From Chamaesiphon sp. (GTDB taxonomy: Bacteria; Cyanobacteriota; Cyanobacteriia; Cyanobacteriales; Chamaesiphonaceae): DNA of 6,986 nt. The stretch is taken from assembly GCA_020059425.1 (NCBI GenBank), contig JAGVCD010000289.1, forward strand, positions 1-6,986, in the 5' to 3' direction. The position numbers and the translations under genes are program-made. The notes under the pieces are model-generated. The model had not been told where the DNA came from. It worked only from the letters and a program-made list of their open reading frames with translations, and did no database searches. Position 1 is the first letter of the stretch, and each line of letters starts with the position of its first letter. Shown in pieces: positions 1 through 5,474 of this stretch.

Positions 1-135
1 CCGATATCTACCTTCGAGAATCGCCCCCGAAACCAGATAACTAATGACTGGCTGGGAGAGTTTTTCACCGCAAACCTGACAAAAAAGGTTGGTGCCAGGA
101 TTCTCATGGCTGTTGCTACAAAAAATGGTGGTCAT
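1..135 (-). CDS. N-terminus of a zinc-ribbon protein, probably a cyanobacterial Ser/Thr protein kinase (cut by the window edge)
   Basis: The reverse strand reads 45 codons from an ATG at 135 to the edge of the window. An in-frame TAG lies eight codons upstream of that ATG with no other start between, so the N-terminus is well fixed. The protein begins MTTIFCSNSHENPG and has a small zinc-ribbon pattern: C6, H10, then FCQVCG with C19 and C22. After the ribbon comes LVSGAILEGRYR. This resembles the linker and first beta strand that lead into the Gly-rich loop of cyanobacterial Hanks-type Ser/Thr kinases, where a zinc ribbon is followed by G-x-x-L-x-x-RYRI. The kinase domain itself lies outside the window, so the kinase call is inferred; a zinc-ribbon phosphatase or other regulator remains possible. 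It sits 98 bp downstream of the pentapeptide-repeat gene on the same strand and could share its transcript. No clear Shine-Dalgarno sequence precedes the ATG. Confidence 0.7.
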   Translation of the reverse strand, partial: MTTIFCSNSHENPGTNLFCQVCGEKLSQPVISYLVSGAILEGRYR

Positions 136-233
136 GGGATGGACTCTGGGTATGAGCGACTAGGATGCTGCCATTTGCCGAAGCAGCCGCAGTGATCATG
201 CGCGTCAGCAATATGTTGAAGGATTCACGGCCT

Positions 234-998
234 TTAGGCTAACATAGCATCCTGAACAATTTGCGCTGGTTGCAAAATTGTACCTTCTAGGATTGCGCCA
301 TCGAGGATCGCTCCCTCAAAACTTACATCCACCAGATTAGCACCCGTCAAGTCCACTGTTTGGAGTTGAACATGGCTGAGGTTTGCTCCCATTAGGTTTG
401 CGCCTCGTAAGCTGGCACCAGCCAACCGAGCTTCCTGAAAATCTACGCCATATGAGCAAACTTCTTGCATATTAGAGTCTCGCAAAAAGGCTCTCCTGAA
501 ATTGGCGCTATGGAGAGAAGCTTGCTGAAGATTGGCTCCACTCAAACGACCACCGCGCACATTTGCCCAATTAAAATTAGCTCCAATCAACGTAGCCTCT
601 CGCAAGTTGACTTGCTGGAGATTGGCACCGCACAAATTGGCATAGGAGAGATCGGCTCCCCGTAAATTAGCCGCTGATAGATTCACCGCACTCATTTTGG
701 CCGAGTTGAAGCGAGATTTGAGCAAGAAGGCTCCCGTTAAATTCGCTTTGGTGAGATCGGCTGCTGTTAAAAAACTTGCACTCATCTTGATAAAACTCAG
801 GTTGGCCCAGTTTAATTTAGCGGCCTCCAAGTTAGAACCAGTCAGAAAAGCGCGGCTCAAATTAGCACCAATCAAATTGGCTCCGGCCAGATTTATGCCA
901 ATTAAAGTTAAATTTTGTAAATCGGCACCAGCCAGGTCAACTCCAGCAAAATCTCGAACTCCAGATTCATACATTCTGAGCAAGGACGTAACTTTCAC
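234..998 (-). CDS. Pentapeptide-repeat protein, right-handed quadrilateral beta-helix
   Basis: Counting from the GTG start at 998, the protein has 254 residues. After a short leader (MKVTSLLRMYESGVRD) come about 46 consecutive pentapeptides of the A(D/N)LxX type, from F17 to about residue 246. The five-residue register never breaks. Almost every core position is L, F, M or V; the one clear exception is the unit SYGVD. Four pentapeptides make one coil, so the fold should be a rod of about 11 coils. There is no signal peptide, membrane segment or catalytic domain, so it is probably cytosolic. The molecular role of most cyanobacterial members is unknown; some other family members mimic DNA and protect gyrase, but nothing here points to that. 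The frame stays open to a TTG at 1016, but GTG at 998 is preferred because GAGAGAG lies 7 nt upstream, whereas the TTG has no ribosome binding site. The zinc-ribbon/kinase gene follows 98 bp downstream. Confidence 0.93.
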   Translation of the reverse strand: MKVTSLLRMYESGVRDFAGVDLAGADLQNLTLIGINLAGANLIGANLSRAFLTGSNLEAAKLNWANLSFIKMSASFLTAADLTKANLTGAFLLKSRFNSAKMSAVNLSAANLRGADLSYANLCGANLQQVNLREATLIGANFNWANVRGGRLSGANLQQASLHSANFRRAFLRDSNMQEVCSYGVDFQEARLAGASLRGANLMGANLSHVQLQTVDLTGANLVDVSFEGAILDGAILEGTILQPAQIVQDAMLA

Positions 999-1005
999 CG
1001 TATGA

Positions 1006-1012
1006 CTCTCTC
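1006..1012 (-). promoter_or_regulatory. Ribosome binding site deciding the GTG start of the pentapeptide gene
   Basis: The minus strand reads GAGAGAG here, 7 nt before the GTG at 998-996. This is a good Shine-Dalgarno match at normal spacing. The alternative in-frame TTG at 1016 lies upstream of it and follows a T-run with no such motif, so the site favours the shorter protein. Confidence 0.6.
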
Positions 1013-1016
1013 GCAA

Positions 1017-1222
1017 AAAAAGATTGTTTAGGCTGACAGGTTAAGTAGCTAACGTAATTAATCTAACCTTCTCCCATTACTGTCTTACCCCAAATATGAA
1101 CATCGATCAACAGTATTAATGTTTCTTAACTGGCTTCGGCATAGAATGCTGAGTTTGCATATATATGTGATGCTTGATGACAGGTGGATAGAACCGCATC
1201 GACCTGTTGTTTGGATGCAACT
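1017..1222. other. Divergent intergenic region between the pentapeptide gene and thrC
   Basis: Together with the inverted repeat and promoter listed separately, this forms the roughly 330-bp gene-free gap between the two divergent genes. I found no convincing ORF or RNA gene in it. It is AT-rich, with a TATATAT stretch near 1160. It must hold the promoter of the minus-strand pentapeptide gene, but no pair of -35 and -10 boxes stood out. The best candidate on that strand (a TTGATC near 1108 and a TAAGAC near 1085) matches consensus poorly and is not called. Confidence 0.5.
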
Positions 1223-1259
1223 TCAACCAATCCCGACTATTTTAGTCGGGATTGGTTGA
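1223..1259. repeat. 17-bp perfect inverted repeat with a 3-nt loop upstream of thrC
   Basis: The left arm at 1223-1239 (TCAACCAATCCCGACTA) is the exact reverse complement of the right arm at 1243-1259, with TTT between them. As RNA it would form a very stable hairpin. No T-run follows on either strand, so it is not a standard intrinsic terminator. The right arm ends inside a TTGACA that fits as the -35 box of the thrC promoter. It could be an operator, the end of an upstream transcript, or a scattered chromosomal palindrome; the sequence alone does not decide. Confidence 0.85.
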
Positions 1260-1285
1260 CACTCATGAGTCAAGGCAATTACTAT
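1256..1285 (+). promoter_or_regulatory. Probable sigma70-type promoter of thrC
   Basis: A perfect TTGACA at 1256-1261 is followed after 18 bp by TACTAT at 1280-1285, which matches the -10 consensus at four of six positions. Transcription would begin near 1292 and leave a leader of about 35 nt before the ATG at 1328. The -35 box shares four bases with the right arm of the inverted repeat. The spacer contains a 10-bp palindrome, ACTCATGAGT (1261-1270). Both would suit repressor binding, but no regulator can be named. Confidence 0.6.
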
Positions 1286-1327
1286 GTCATCAACGATTAA
1301 AAATGCTTAAACAAAACAAGGCCAACC

Positions 1328-2614
1328 ATGACCCAAGCAACCATCCCTACTACTGCCATCAAAGGACTAGCCTGTAAAGAATGTGGTACAGAATATGATT
1401 TGACACCTACTCATATCTGCGAAATGTGTTTTGGGCCATTGGAAGTGCAGTACGACTATGAGTACTTGAGCCGGATTGTTACGAGAGAAAGAATTGAAGC
1501 TGGTCCTAACTCTATTTGGCGCTATCGTGATCTGTTGCCCGGCGGCGACAATCCGATCGATGTGGGCACCGGTATGACCCCATTGTTGAAATCGAATCGC
1601 TTAGCCCGCCGTTTGGGTCTCAAAAATCTTTACATTAAAAATGACGCGGTAAATATGCCGACGTTGAGCTTTAAGGACAGAGTAGTATCGATCGCTCTTT
1701 CCAAAGCTAGAGAATTTGGTTTTTCGACTGTATCCTGTGCCAGCACCGGCAACTTAGCTAACTCCACGGCTGCGATTGCGGCCTACGCTGGTTTGGATTG
1801 CTGTGTATTTATTCCCTCCGATCTAGAAGCTGGTAAAGTCTTAGGCACTGTCATCTACGGACCGAAGGTGATGGCTGTAGAAGGTAACTACGATCAAGTG
1901 AACCGCTTGTGTTGTGAAGTTGCCAATACTCACGGTTGGGGTTTTGTAAATATCAACTTACGTCCTTACTACTCCGAAGGTTCTAAGACCTTGGCTTATG
2001 AAGTGGCTGAACAATTGGGCTGGCAGTTGCCTGACCACATCGTAGCGCCGCTCGCTTCTGGCTCGCTCTTCACCAAAATCCATAAGGGTTTCCAAGAATT
2101 TACCAAGCTGGGTTTGGTTGATGCTAAAGAAGTCCGCTTTAGCGGGGCGCAAGCCGAAGGTTGTTCGCCGATTGCCAAAGCTTTTGCGGAAGGTCGTGAC
2201 TTCGTAGTCCCCGAAAAGCCCAACACTATTGCTAAATCGATCGCGATCGGCAACCCAGCAGATGGTGTCTATGCCTTAGAAATTGCTAGGAAAACCAACG
2301 GCAACATTGCCATGGTTAACGATGCTGAAATTATTGAAGGCATGAAGTTATTGGCTGAGACAGAAGGCATTTTCACCGAGACGGCTGGTGGGACAACAGT
2401 TGCTGTTCTCAAAAAGTTGGTAGAGCAGGGTAAAATCAACCCCGACGAAACAACTGTGTTGTACATCACTGGTAATGGTCTGAAGACCCAAGAAGCAATT
2501 CAAGGTTATGTTGGTGAGCCGTTGACGATCGAAGCTAACCTCGAAAGCTTTGAAAGAGCTTGGGAGCGTTCACAAACTCTCGATCGCTTAGACTGGCAAC
2601 AGGTTTTGGTCTAA
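1328..2614 (+). CDS. thrC: Threonine synthase (PLP-dependent)
   Basis: It converts O-phospho-L-homoserine and water to L-threonine and phosphate, the last step of threonine synthesis, in the cytosol. The 428-residue protein starts with a small four-cysteine zinc-ribbon-like segment (C16-x2-C19 and C31-x2-C34), a feature of one branch of threonine synthases. The fold-type II PLP domain follows. The Schiff-base lysine is K116 in LSFKDR, the phosphate/substrate-binding segment is ASTGNLANSTAA (138-149), and TGNGLK (381-386) is the C-terminal glycine motif. Length and motif order are normal and all key residues are present. The ATG at 1328 has a weak AAGG six bases upstream. The gene ends in tandem TAA TAA. 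It appears to be transcribed from the promoter at 1256-1285, and a MoaD/ThiS-like gene follows 48 bp downstream on the same strand. Confidence 0.96.
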   Translation: MTQATIPTTAIKGLACKECGTEYDLTPTHICEMCFGPLEVQYDYEYLSRIVTRERIEAGPNSIWRYRDLLPGGDNPIDVGTGMTPLLKSNRLARRLGLKNLYIKNDAVNMPTLSFKDRVVSIALSKAREFGFSTVSCASTGNLANSTAAIAAYAGLDCCVFIPSDLEAGKVLGTVIYGPKVMAVEGNYDQVNRLCCEVANTHGWGFVNINLRPYYSEGSKTLAYEVAEQLGWQLPDHIVAPLASGSLFTKIHKGFQEFTKLGLVDAKEVRFSGAQAEGCSPIAKAFAEGRDFVVPEKPNTIAKSIAIGNPADGVYALEIARKTNGNIAMVNDAEIIEGMKLLAETEGIFTETAGGTTVAVLKKLVEQGKINPDETTVLYITGNGLKTQEAIQGYVGEPLTIEANLESFERAWERSQTLDRLDWQQVLV

Positions 2615-2662
2615 TAATCCAATTTTTCTTCCCCGTTCAAGTTATTAAATTTTAAAGACAAC

Positions 2663-2938
2663 ATGGCTGTTAAAGTTCTCGTTCCTACCACTCTGCAAAA
2701 GTTCACCAACGACCAACCTACCATCGACTGTGGTGGTACCAATGTTTCCGAGTTGATTGACCAACTGGAAGTTAATTGTCCTGGTATCAAAGCTCGTCTT
2801 TGTGATGAAACTGGCAAGCCCCGACGTTTTCTGAACTTCTATGTCAATGATGAAGATATTCGTTTCTTAGAAGGAACTGATACGGTATTAACTGATGGCG
2901 ACAAGGTAAGTATTGTGCCAGCAGTTGCTGGAGGCTAA
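2663..2938 (+). CDS. MoaD/ThiS-family small beta-grasp protein with C-terminal Gly-Gly
   Basis: The 91-residue protein has a ubiquitin-like beta-grasp pattern: an N-terminal strand ([12 protein letters not shown]), a helix near residues 27-38 ([12 protein letters not shown]), then [28 protein letters not shown] and an exposed Gly90-Gly91 at the very end. In this family an E1-like enzyme adenylates that end and converts it to a thiocarboxylate, which donates sulfur for molybdopterin, thiamine or cysteine/homocysteine synthesis. No MoaE, ThiG, ThiF/MoeB or other molybdopterin or thiamine gene is in the window. The only partner is thrC, 48 bp upstream on the same strand, so a link to amino-acid metabolism is possible. 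Which pathway it serves cannot be told from sequence. The ATG has no clear Shine-Dalgarno sequence. A strong hairpin terminator follows 19 bp after the stop. Confidence 0.88.
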   Translation: MAVKVLVPTTLQKFTNDQPTIDCGGTNVSELIDQLEVNCPGIKARLCDETGKPRRFLNFYVNDEDIRFLEGTDTVLTDGDKVSIVPAVAGG

Positions 2939-2957
2939 CTCTAGTCACATAAAACCA

Positions 2958-2991
2958 AAGAAGGCCAATCTGAAATCAGATTGGCCTTCTT
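2958..2991. terminator. Probable bidirectional intrinsic terminator between convergent genes
   Basis: A 16-bp perfect stem (AAGAAGGCCAATCTGA at 2958-2973 and its complement at 2976-2991) encloses two bases, in practice a 4-nt loop with the innermost pair open. It lies 19 bp after the MoaD-like gene stop and 62 bp after the stop of the minus-strand NTF2-like gene, so it suits both. On the plus strand the arm ends in CTTCTT with no long T-run. On the minus strand it continues CTTCTTTGGTTTTA, which is the more classical tail. Confidence 0.8.
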
Positions 2992-3053
2992 CGTAAAACG
3001 ACCGATCTGTCCTAGTAACTTTCTCAGTCAGAATATTTGCATGTTGTACTTAC

Positions 3054-3542
3054 TTACTTGTCTAGGTACTCTATTTTGATAGTCTTGCTATCATATATTT
3101 TCCACTTTCCCTGATGCTTTTTCAGAGTATGGATACCCGTCAAGCGATTGTTCCGAAACTCTGGCCCAGAAATCTTTTTAGTAATCTGAGTGAATCGTAC
3201 TTTGGCTGTATCTGCGGTAATGGATTCCAGCGCAAGATTTTGGAGCGTAAAGCGAAGCTTATAATTTTTAAAGATAACCTCTCCAAACTCCTTGGTTGAC
3301 TGAAACATGGGGCTAGATGGGTGGATACCGTCCATCGAGGCGTTCAAATTCTGGCGGTTTAAAGCATCTAATTGAGTCCGTATAACGGTCAGTGGTGATG
3401 AAACTGGGACTTTGGCGACCAATGCCATTCTGTGGGATGTCTCGATCGATAGGCTTGTTTTAGCCATTGCCAGTTGGTGCTGACCACCGCCAAGTAGGGC
3501 AATCGTAATAATCCAATAGATCTGGGGCAGGTGTTTATTCAT
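3054..3542 (-). CDS. Small exported NTF2-like (SnoaL-type) protein of unknown function
   Basis: The 162-residue protein begins with a probable Sec signal peptide: basic K3 and H4, a hydrophobic stretch (IYWIITIALLGGG, 8-20) and AMA at 25-27 as a likely cleavage site. The mature part, from about residue 50, looks like one NTF2-like cone fold. It has a helix (PLTVIRTQLDALNRQN), a phenylalanine/leucine-rich middle (RFTLQNLALESITADTAKVRF, split over two strands) and a final strand pair ending in KWKIYDSKTIKIEYL. Many bacterial NTF2-like proteins carry such a C-terminal GxWKI(Y/V) strand. No catalytic residues are recognisable, so the role may be ligand binding or stress-related; I cannot assign one. 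It is the last gene of the minus-strand block, 96 bp after the GNAT gene. The ATG start has only a weak upstream GGGA, poorly spaced. Confidence 0.75.
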   Translation of the reverse strand: MNKHLPQIYWIITIALLGGGQHQLAMAKTSLSIETSHRMALVAKVPVSSPLTVIRTQLDALNRQNLNASMDGIHPSSPMFQSTKEFGEVIFKNYKLRFTLQNLALESITADTAKVRFTQITKKISGPEFRNNRLTGIHTLKKHQGKWKIYDSKTIKIEYLDK

Positions 3543-3576
3543 AAAGTTCGATCGATTCCCAAGCTTGACTGATACT

Positions 3577-3623
3577 CTGATTGGTTCAATATACCCATAG
3601 ATTTTGAGTCGATCGCCAATCAG
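3577..3623. repeat. Short inverted repeat between the GNAT and NTF2-like genes
   Basis: CTGATTGG at 3577-3584 is the reverse complement of CCAATCAG at 3616-3623, 31 bp apart. Each arm is followed on the plus strand by TTCAAT, so the arms also carry a direct repeat. It lies just upstream of the NTF2-like gene on the minus strand and could be an operator or a weak hairpin. Eight-base arms may also arise by chance. Confidence 0.3.
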
Positions 3624-3638
3624 TTCAATTGCTATCAG

Positions 3639-4052
3639 CTAACTACATGAATATTCCTGCCAGTCGCAGACACCACGATAGCCAATCTGTTGATAAATGT
3701 GGTTGGAAGTAAAATTTGCCAAATCGGTCAGCAGAAAACAACTGGGATATCCCTGATCTAAGAGTTTTTGGCTGACTTCTGCCACGCAAGCCGTGGCGTA
3801 TCCTTGGTTTCGATATGCTGGTGGCGTATAGACCAAGCCAATGCGCCCTAAAGGATCAGCCGCTCGGCCAGCGGCGATCGAAACAGGTTCGCCATCTTCC
3901 CACAGATAAATCTCCTGAAACCGCAACCCACTATCAATCACCTTTTCGACATCTTCATTAAAAACTGCCCCAATCTCTAACCGAAATGCCAGAATCCATT
4001 GCCGCAATAAAGATCGATCGATCTCTGTGGCCAACCGCAAAGACCCAGGCAC
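3639..4052 (-). CDS. GNAT-family acetyltransferase, C-terminal domain only; likely truncated gene
   Basis: From the GTG at 4052 the protein has 137 residues and holds one GNAT domain that would transfer an acetyl group from acetyl-CoA to an unknown acceptor. It shows the conserved middle strand (EIYLWEDGEPVSIAAG, 47-62), IGLVYTPPAYRNQGYA (71-86) with the CoA-pyrophosphate loop R81-x-x-G84-x-A86, and SNHIYQQIGY (116-125) with the usual late tyrosine. From memory, proteins with this VYTPPEYRxxGYA...TSNHIYQQIGY signature are usually about 250-290 residues long, with a separate N-terminal half; here that half is missing. Upstream in the same frame, an ATG at 4094 reads MRIHQLTTV, then TAA, then LTAK, then this GTG. 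That looks like a gene that suffered an internal deletion. The remaining domain could still fold, so expression from GTG is possible. No ribosome binding site is visible. Confidence 0.75.
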   Translation of the reverse strand: MPGSLRLATEIDRSLLRQWILAFRLEIGAVFNEDVEKVIDSGLRFQEIYLWEDGEPVSIAAGRAADPLGRIGLVYTPPAYRNQGYATACVAEVSQKLLDQGYPSCFLLTDLANFTSNHIYQQIGYRGVCDWQEYSCS

Positions 4053-4064
4053 TTTTGCCGTTAG

Positions 4065-4094
4065 TTACACCGTCGTTAACTGGTGAATACGCAT
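4065..4094 (-). pseudogene. Remnant of the original start of the GNAT gene (MRIHQLTTV-stop)
   Basis: On the minus strand an ATG at 4094 opens nine codons (MRIHQLTTV) before TAA at 4067-4065. The frame is the same as that of the GNAT domain starting four codons later. MRIH-type openings are, to my recollection, common in full-length members of this acetyltransferase group. This suggests the true N-terminus survives while the N-terminal domain between it and VPGSLRLATE has been deleted. It is an inference from a very short peptide. Confidence 0.35.
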
Positions 4095-4185
4095 AGCTTT
4101 TGTAAGTACATGATTTACCTAACTTGTGCGTTAGCCCCTATCCTTTGCCGTATTTTCTTGAGTTCAAGATCCAGAGCAAATCATG

Positions 4186-5325
4186 TTAACAAGCTTGGAT
4201 ATCCTTGGCTAACTGCTGCAGACGCTGCTCTCGATCGATCATCATGGGACTATATTCCACATTCACCGCCGCCAACATTTTTTTCCAGCGATAGAGCCAA
4301 TCATGCCTTAGTAGCGAGTTAACCACATTCCGCCGCCGAATTCTTTCCAATCTCTCTGGCTGAGCATCTAGCTCAGCGATCGCCGCCAGAATATCTTGAT
4401 CGCGAGGATCAATTTTAATGACGATATCTTCCCAATCAAAATATTGAGAGAAAATTTCACTCTTGGGTGGCATCCCCAGCATAATTGTGCCAGCGGCAGA
4501 TCCTTCAAAAAAACGACTACCCATTTCTTGGGATTTACCAATAGTCTCTGCTTCATCAAATTTAGCAAAATAATTAATGCTATAGCGACTTCTTTGCAAC
4601 AAACTAATTAACTTCAGACGATGTTCTACATGATTATCTATTTTGAGAGCCTGTTTTTTGATGGTGTCATAGTAATAAAACAAGTTACTGTTTTGGGCCT
4701 TTTCAATTAAAGGTTGATGCACTTGTGGTGCTCTCCGACCGAGGGAACAAACATCGATCGAACGTTGGGGCGGATTGGGATAGGGGCAAAATTTCAATGC
4801 GTCTACACCAAAAGGAATATGAGTGACCGGTCGGTTGATGATGTTACTCAACCGAGAATGGCAATAATCGGAACTCACAAAAACGTGATCAAAATTCCGA
4901 AAAGGTTCTTGCAGCATTCGCCAGTTGCTTAAGTCTGGCTCAAACATTTCGGTAATATAGCAAGCCGTGTGCTTGCATTTATCCCGCCAACCTTGAATCA
5001 AACCAATCGATTGCAAATCCCAAGGAACATTGACTACTACTAATAACAAGTCATATTCGTGATCAATCACAAATTCTTTGGGATACGGAGTGATTTTTTC
5101 GGCTAACCGCTCTGACCTACCAACGTATTTAGCTAACCGATACAGCTTCCGCAGAGAATCATAAGTATTAACTGGGGCAAATAAATCAGCTTCCTCAAAA
5201 TCGCAGATTAAGTCTTCAAATTCATACAGAGCGCAACTAGCAGCATCGAAGTTAAAGCCGCGCATGGAAGCAACTAGAATGCGTGCTGATTCTTTTTTAT
5301 TGATATGAGTAGAACTGGTAGACAT
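4186..5325 (-). CDS. GT-B fold glycosyltransferase (group 1-like), acceptor unknown
   Basis: The 379-residue protein looks like a soluble glycosyltransferase of the GT4-like, GT-B type. The N-terminal half has an opening strand (ARILVASMRGFNFD, 14-27), DLLLVVVNVPWDLQ (92-105), and NFDHVFVSSDYCHSRL (144-159) followed by the linker VTHIPFGVDALKFCPYP (167-183). That PxGVD element is typical of the join between the two domains. The C-terminal half has GSRFFEGSAAGTIMLG (269-284), where E274 corresponds to the conserved donor-binding glutamate. A C-terminal helix with RRRNVVNSLLRHDWLYRW (330-347) matches the end of the family's domain. It probably transfers a sugar from a nucleotide-sugar donor to a polysaccharide, lipid or protein; the substrate cannot be read from sequence. 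No signal peptide or membrane helix is seen. No other polysaccharide gene lies nearby. The ATG at 5325 is the natural start, without a clear Shine-Dalgarno sequence. Confidence 0.87.
   Translation of the reverse strand: MSTSSTHINKKESARILVASMRGFNFDAASCALYEFEDLICDFEEADLFAPVNTYDSLRKLYRLAKYVGRSERLAEKITPYPKEFVIDHEYDLLLVVVNVPWDLQSIGLIQGWRDKCKHTACYITEMFEPDLSNWRMLQEPFRNFDHVFVSSDYCHSRLSNIINRPVTHIPFGVDALKFCPYPNPPQRSIDVCSLGRRAPQVHQPLIEKAQNSNLFYYYDTIKKQALKIDNHVEHRLKLISLLQRSRYSINYFAKFDEAETIGKSQEMGSRFFEGSAAGTIMLGMPPKSEIFSQYFDWEDIVIKIDPRDQDILAAIAELDAQPERLERIRRRNVVNSLLRHDWLYRWKKMLAAVNVEYSPMMIDREQRLQQLAKDIQAC
4376..4383. repeat. HIP1 octamer GCGATCGC
   Basis: This is the one exact copy of the palindromic HIP1 octamer in the window, inside the glycosyltransferase gene. 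About 21 further CGATCG cores with near-HIP1 flanks occur between 1554 and the right edge. High density of this motif is a hallmark of many cyanobacterial genomes. Confidence 0.8.
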
Positions 5326-5474
5326 ATTGCTAGAAAATCATCCAGGATTTAAGTAAAGTAGTCAAAGTTACCGAAACAAAAAGTCGGAGACTTCTCAGGA
5401 ATTCAATGTTTCTATTCTATGTCTTAAGATAGACAACTTTCCCGAAGCCCAACAACAGAACCCGCAGCAATAAA

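Noticed and set aside
1..135. Loss of a zinc ligand in the N-terminal ribbon (Ser at position 9 where Cys is often found)
   Set aside because: The pattern C-x3-H-x8-C-x2-C, as I recall, also occurs in intact cyanobacterial family members, so H10 probably serves as ligand.
465..1005. Plus-strand open frames of 66 and 102 codons opposite the pentapeptide gene
   Set aside because: They are by-products of the repetitive pentapeptide coding pattern on the other strand; their proteins show no domain and no ribosome binding site.
1014..1016. TTG as the start of the pentapeptide gene
   Set aside because: It gives a longer frame, but the GAGAGAG site is downstream of it and correctly spaced for GTG at 998, where the typical leader MKVTSLLRMYESG begins.
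1223..1259. Intrinsic terminator upstream of thrC
   Set aside because: The stem is strong but neither strand has a T-run after it, and a -35 box overlaps the right arm.
1958..2817. Minus-strand open frames of 64-85 codons inside thrC and the MoaD-like gene
   Set aside because: They lie antisense to well-supported genes, lack recognisable domains and have no plausible start signals.
2663..2938. Calling the small protein MoaD or ThiS outright
   Set aside because: No molybdopterin or thiamine genes surround it and the family includes carriers for other pathways; only the family name is supported.
4083..4322. Plus-strand 79-codon frame between the GNAT and glycosyltransferase genes
   Set aside because: Most of it is antisense to the end of the glycosyltransferase gene; the predicted protein has no recognisable pattern and no ribosome binding site.
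5326..5474. Promoter for the glycosyltransferase gene in the gap after the kinase
   Set aside because: Several weak box pairs can be drawn on the minus strand (for example TTGTCT with TAGAAA), but none is convincing enough to annotate.
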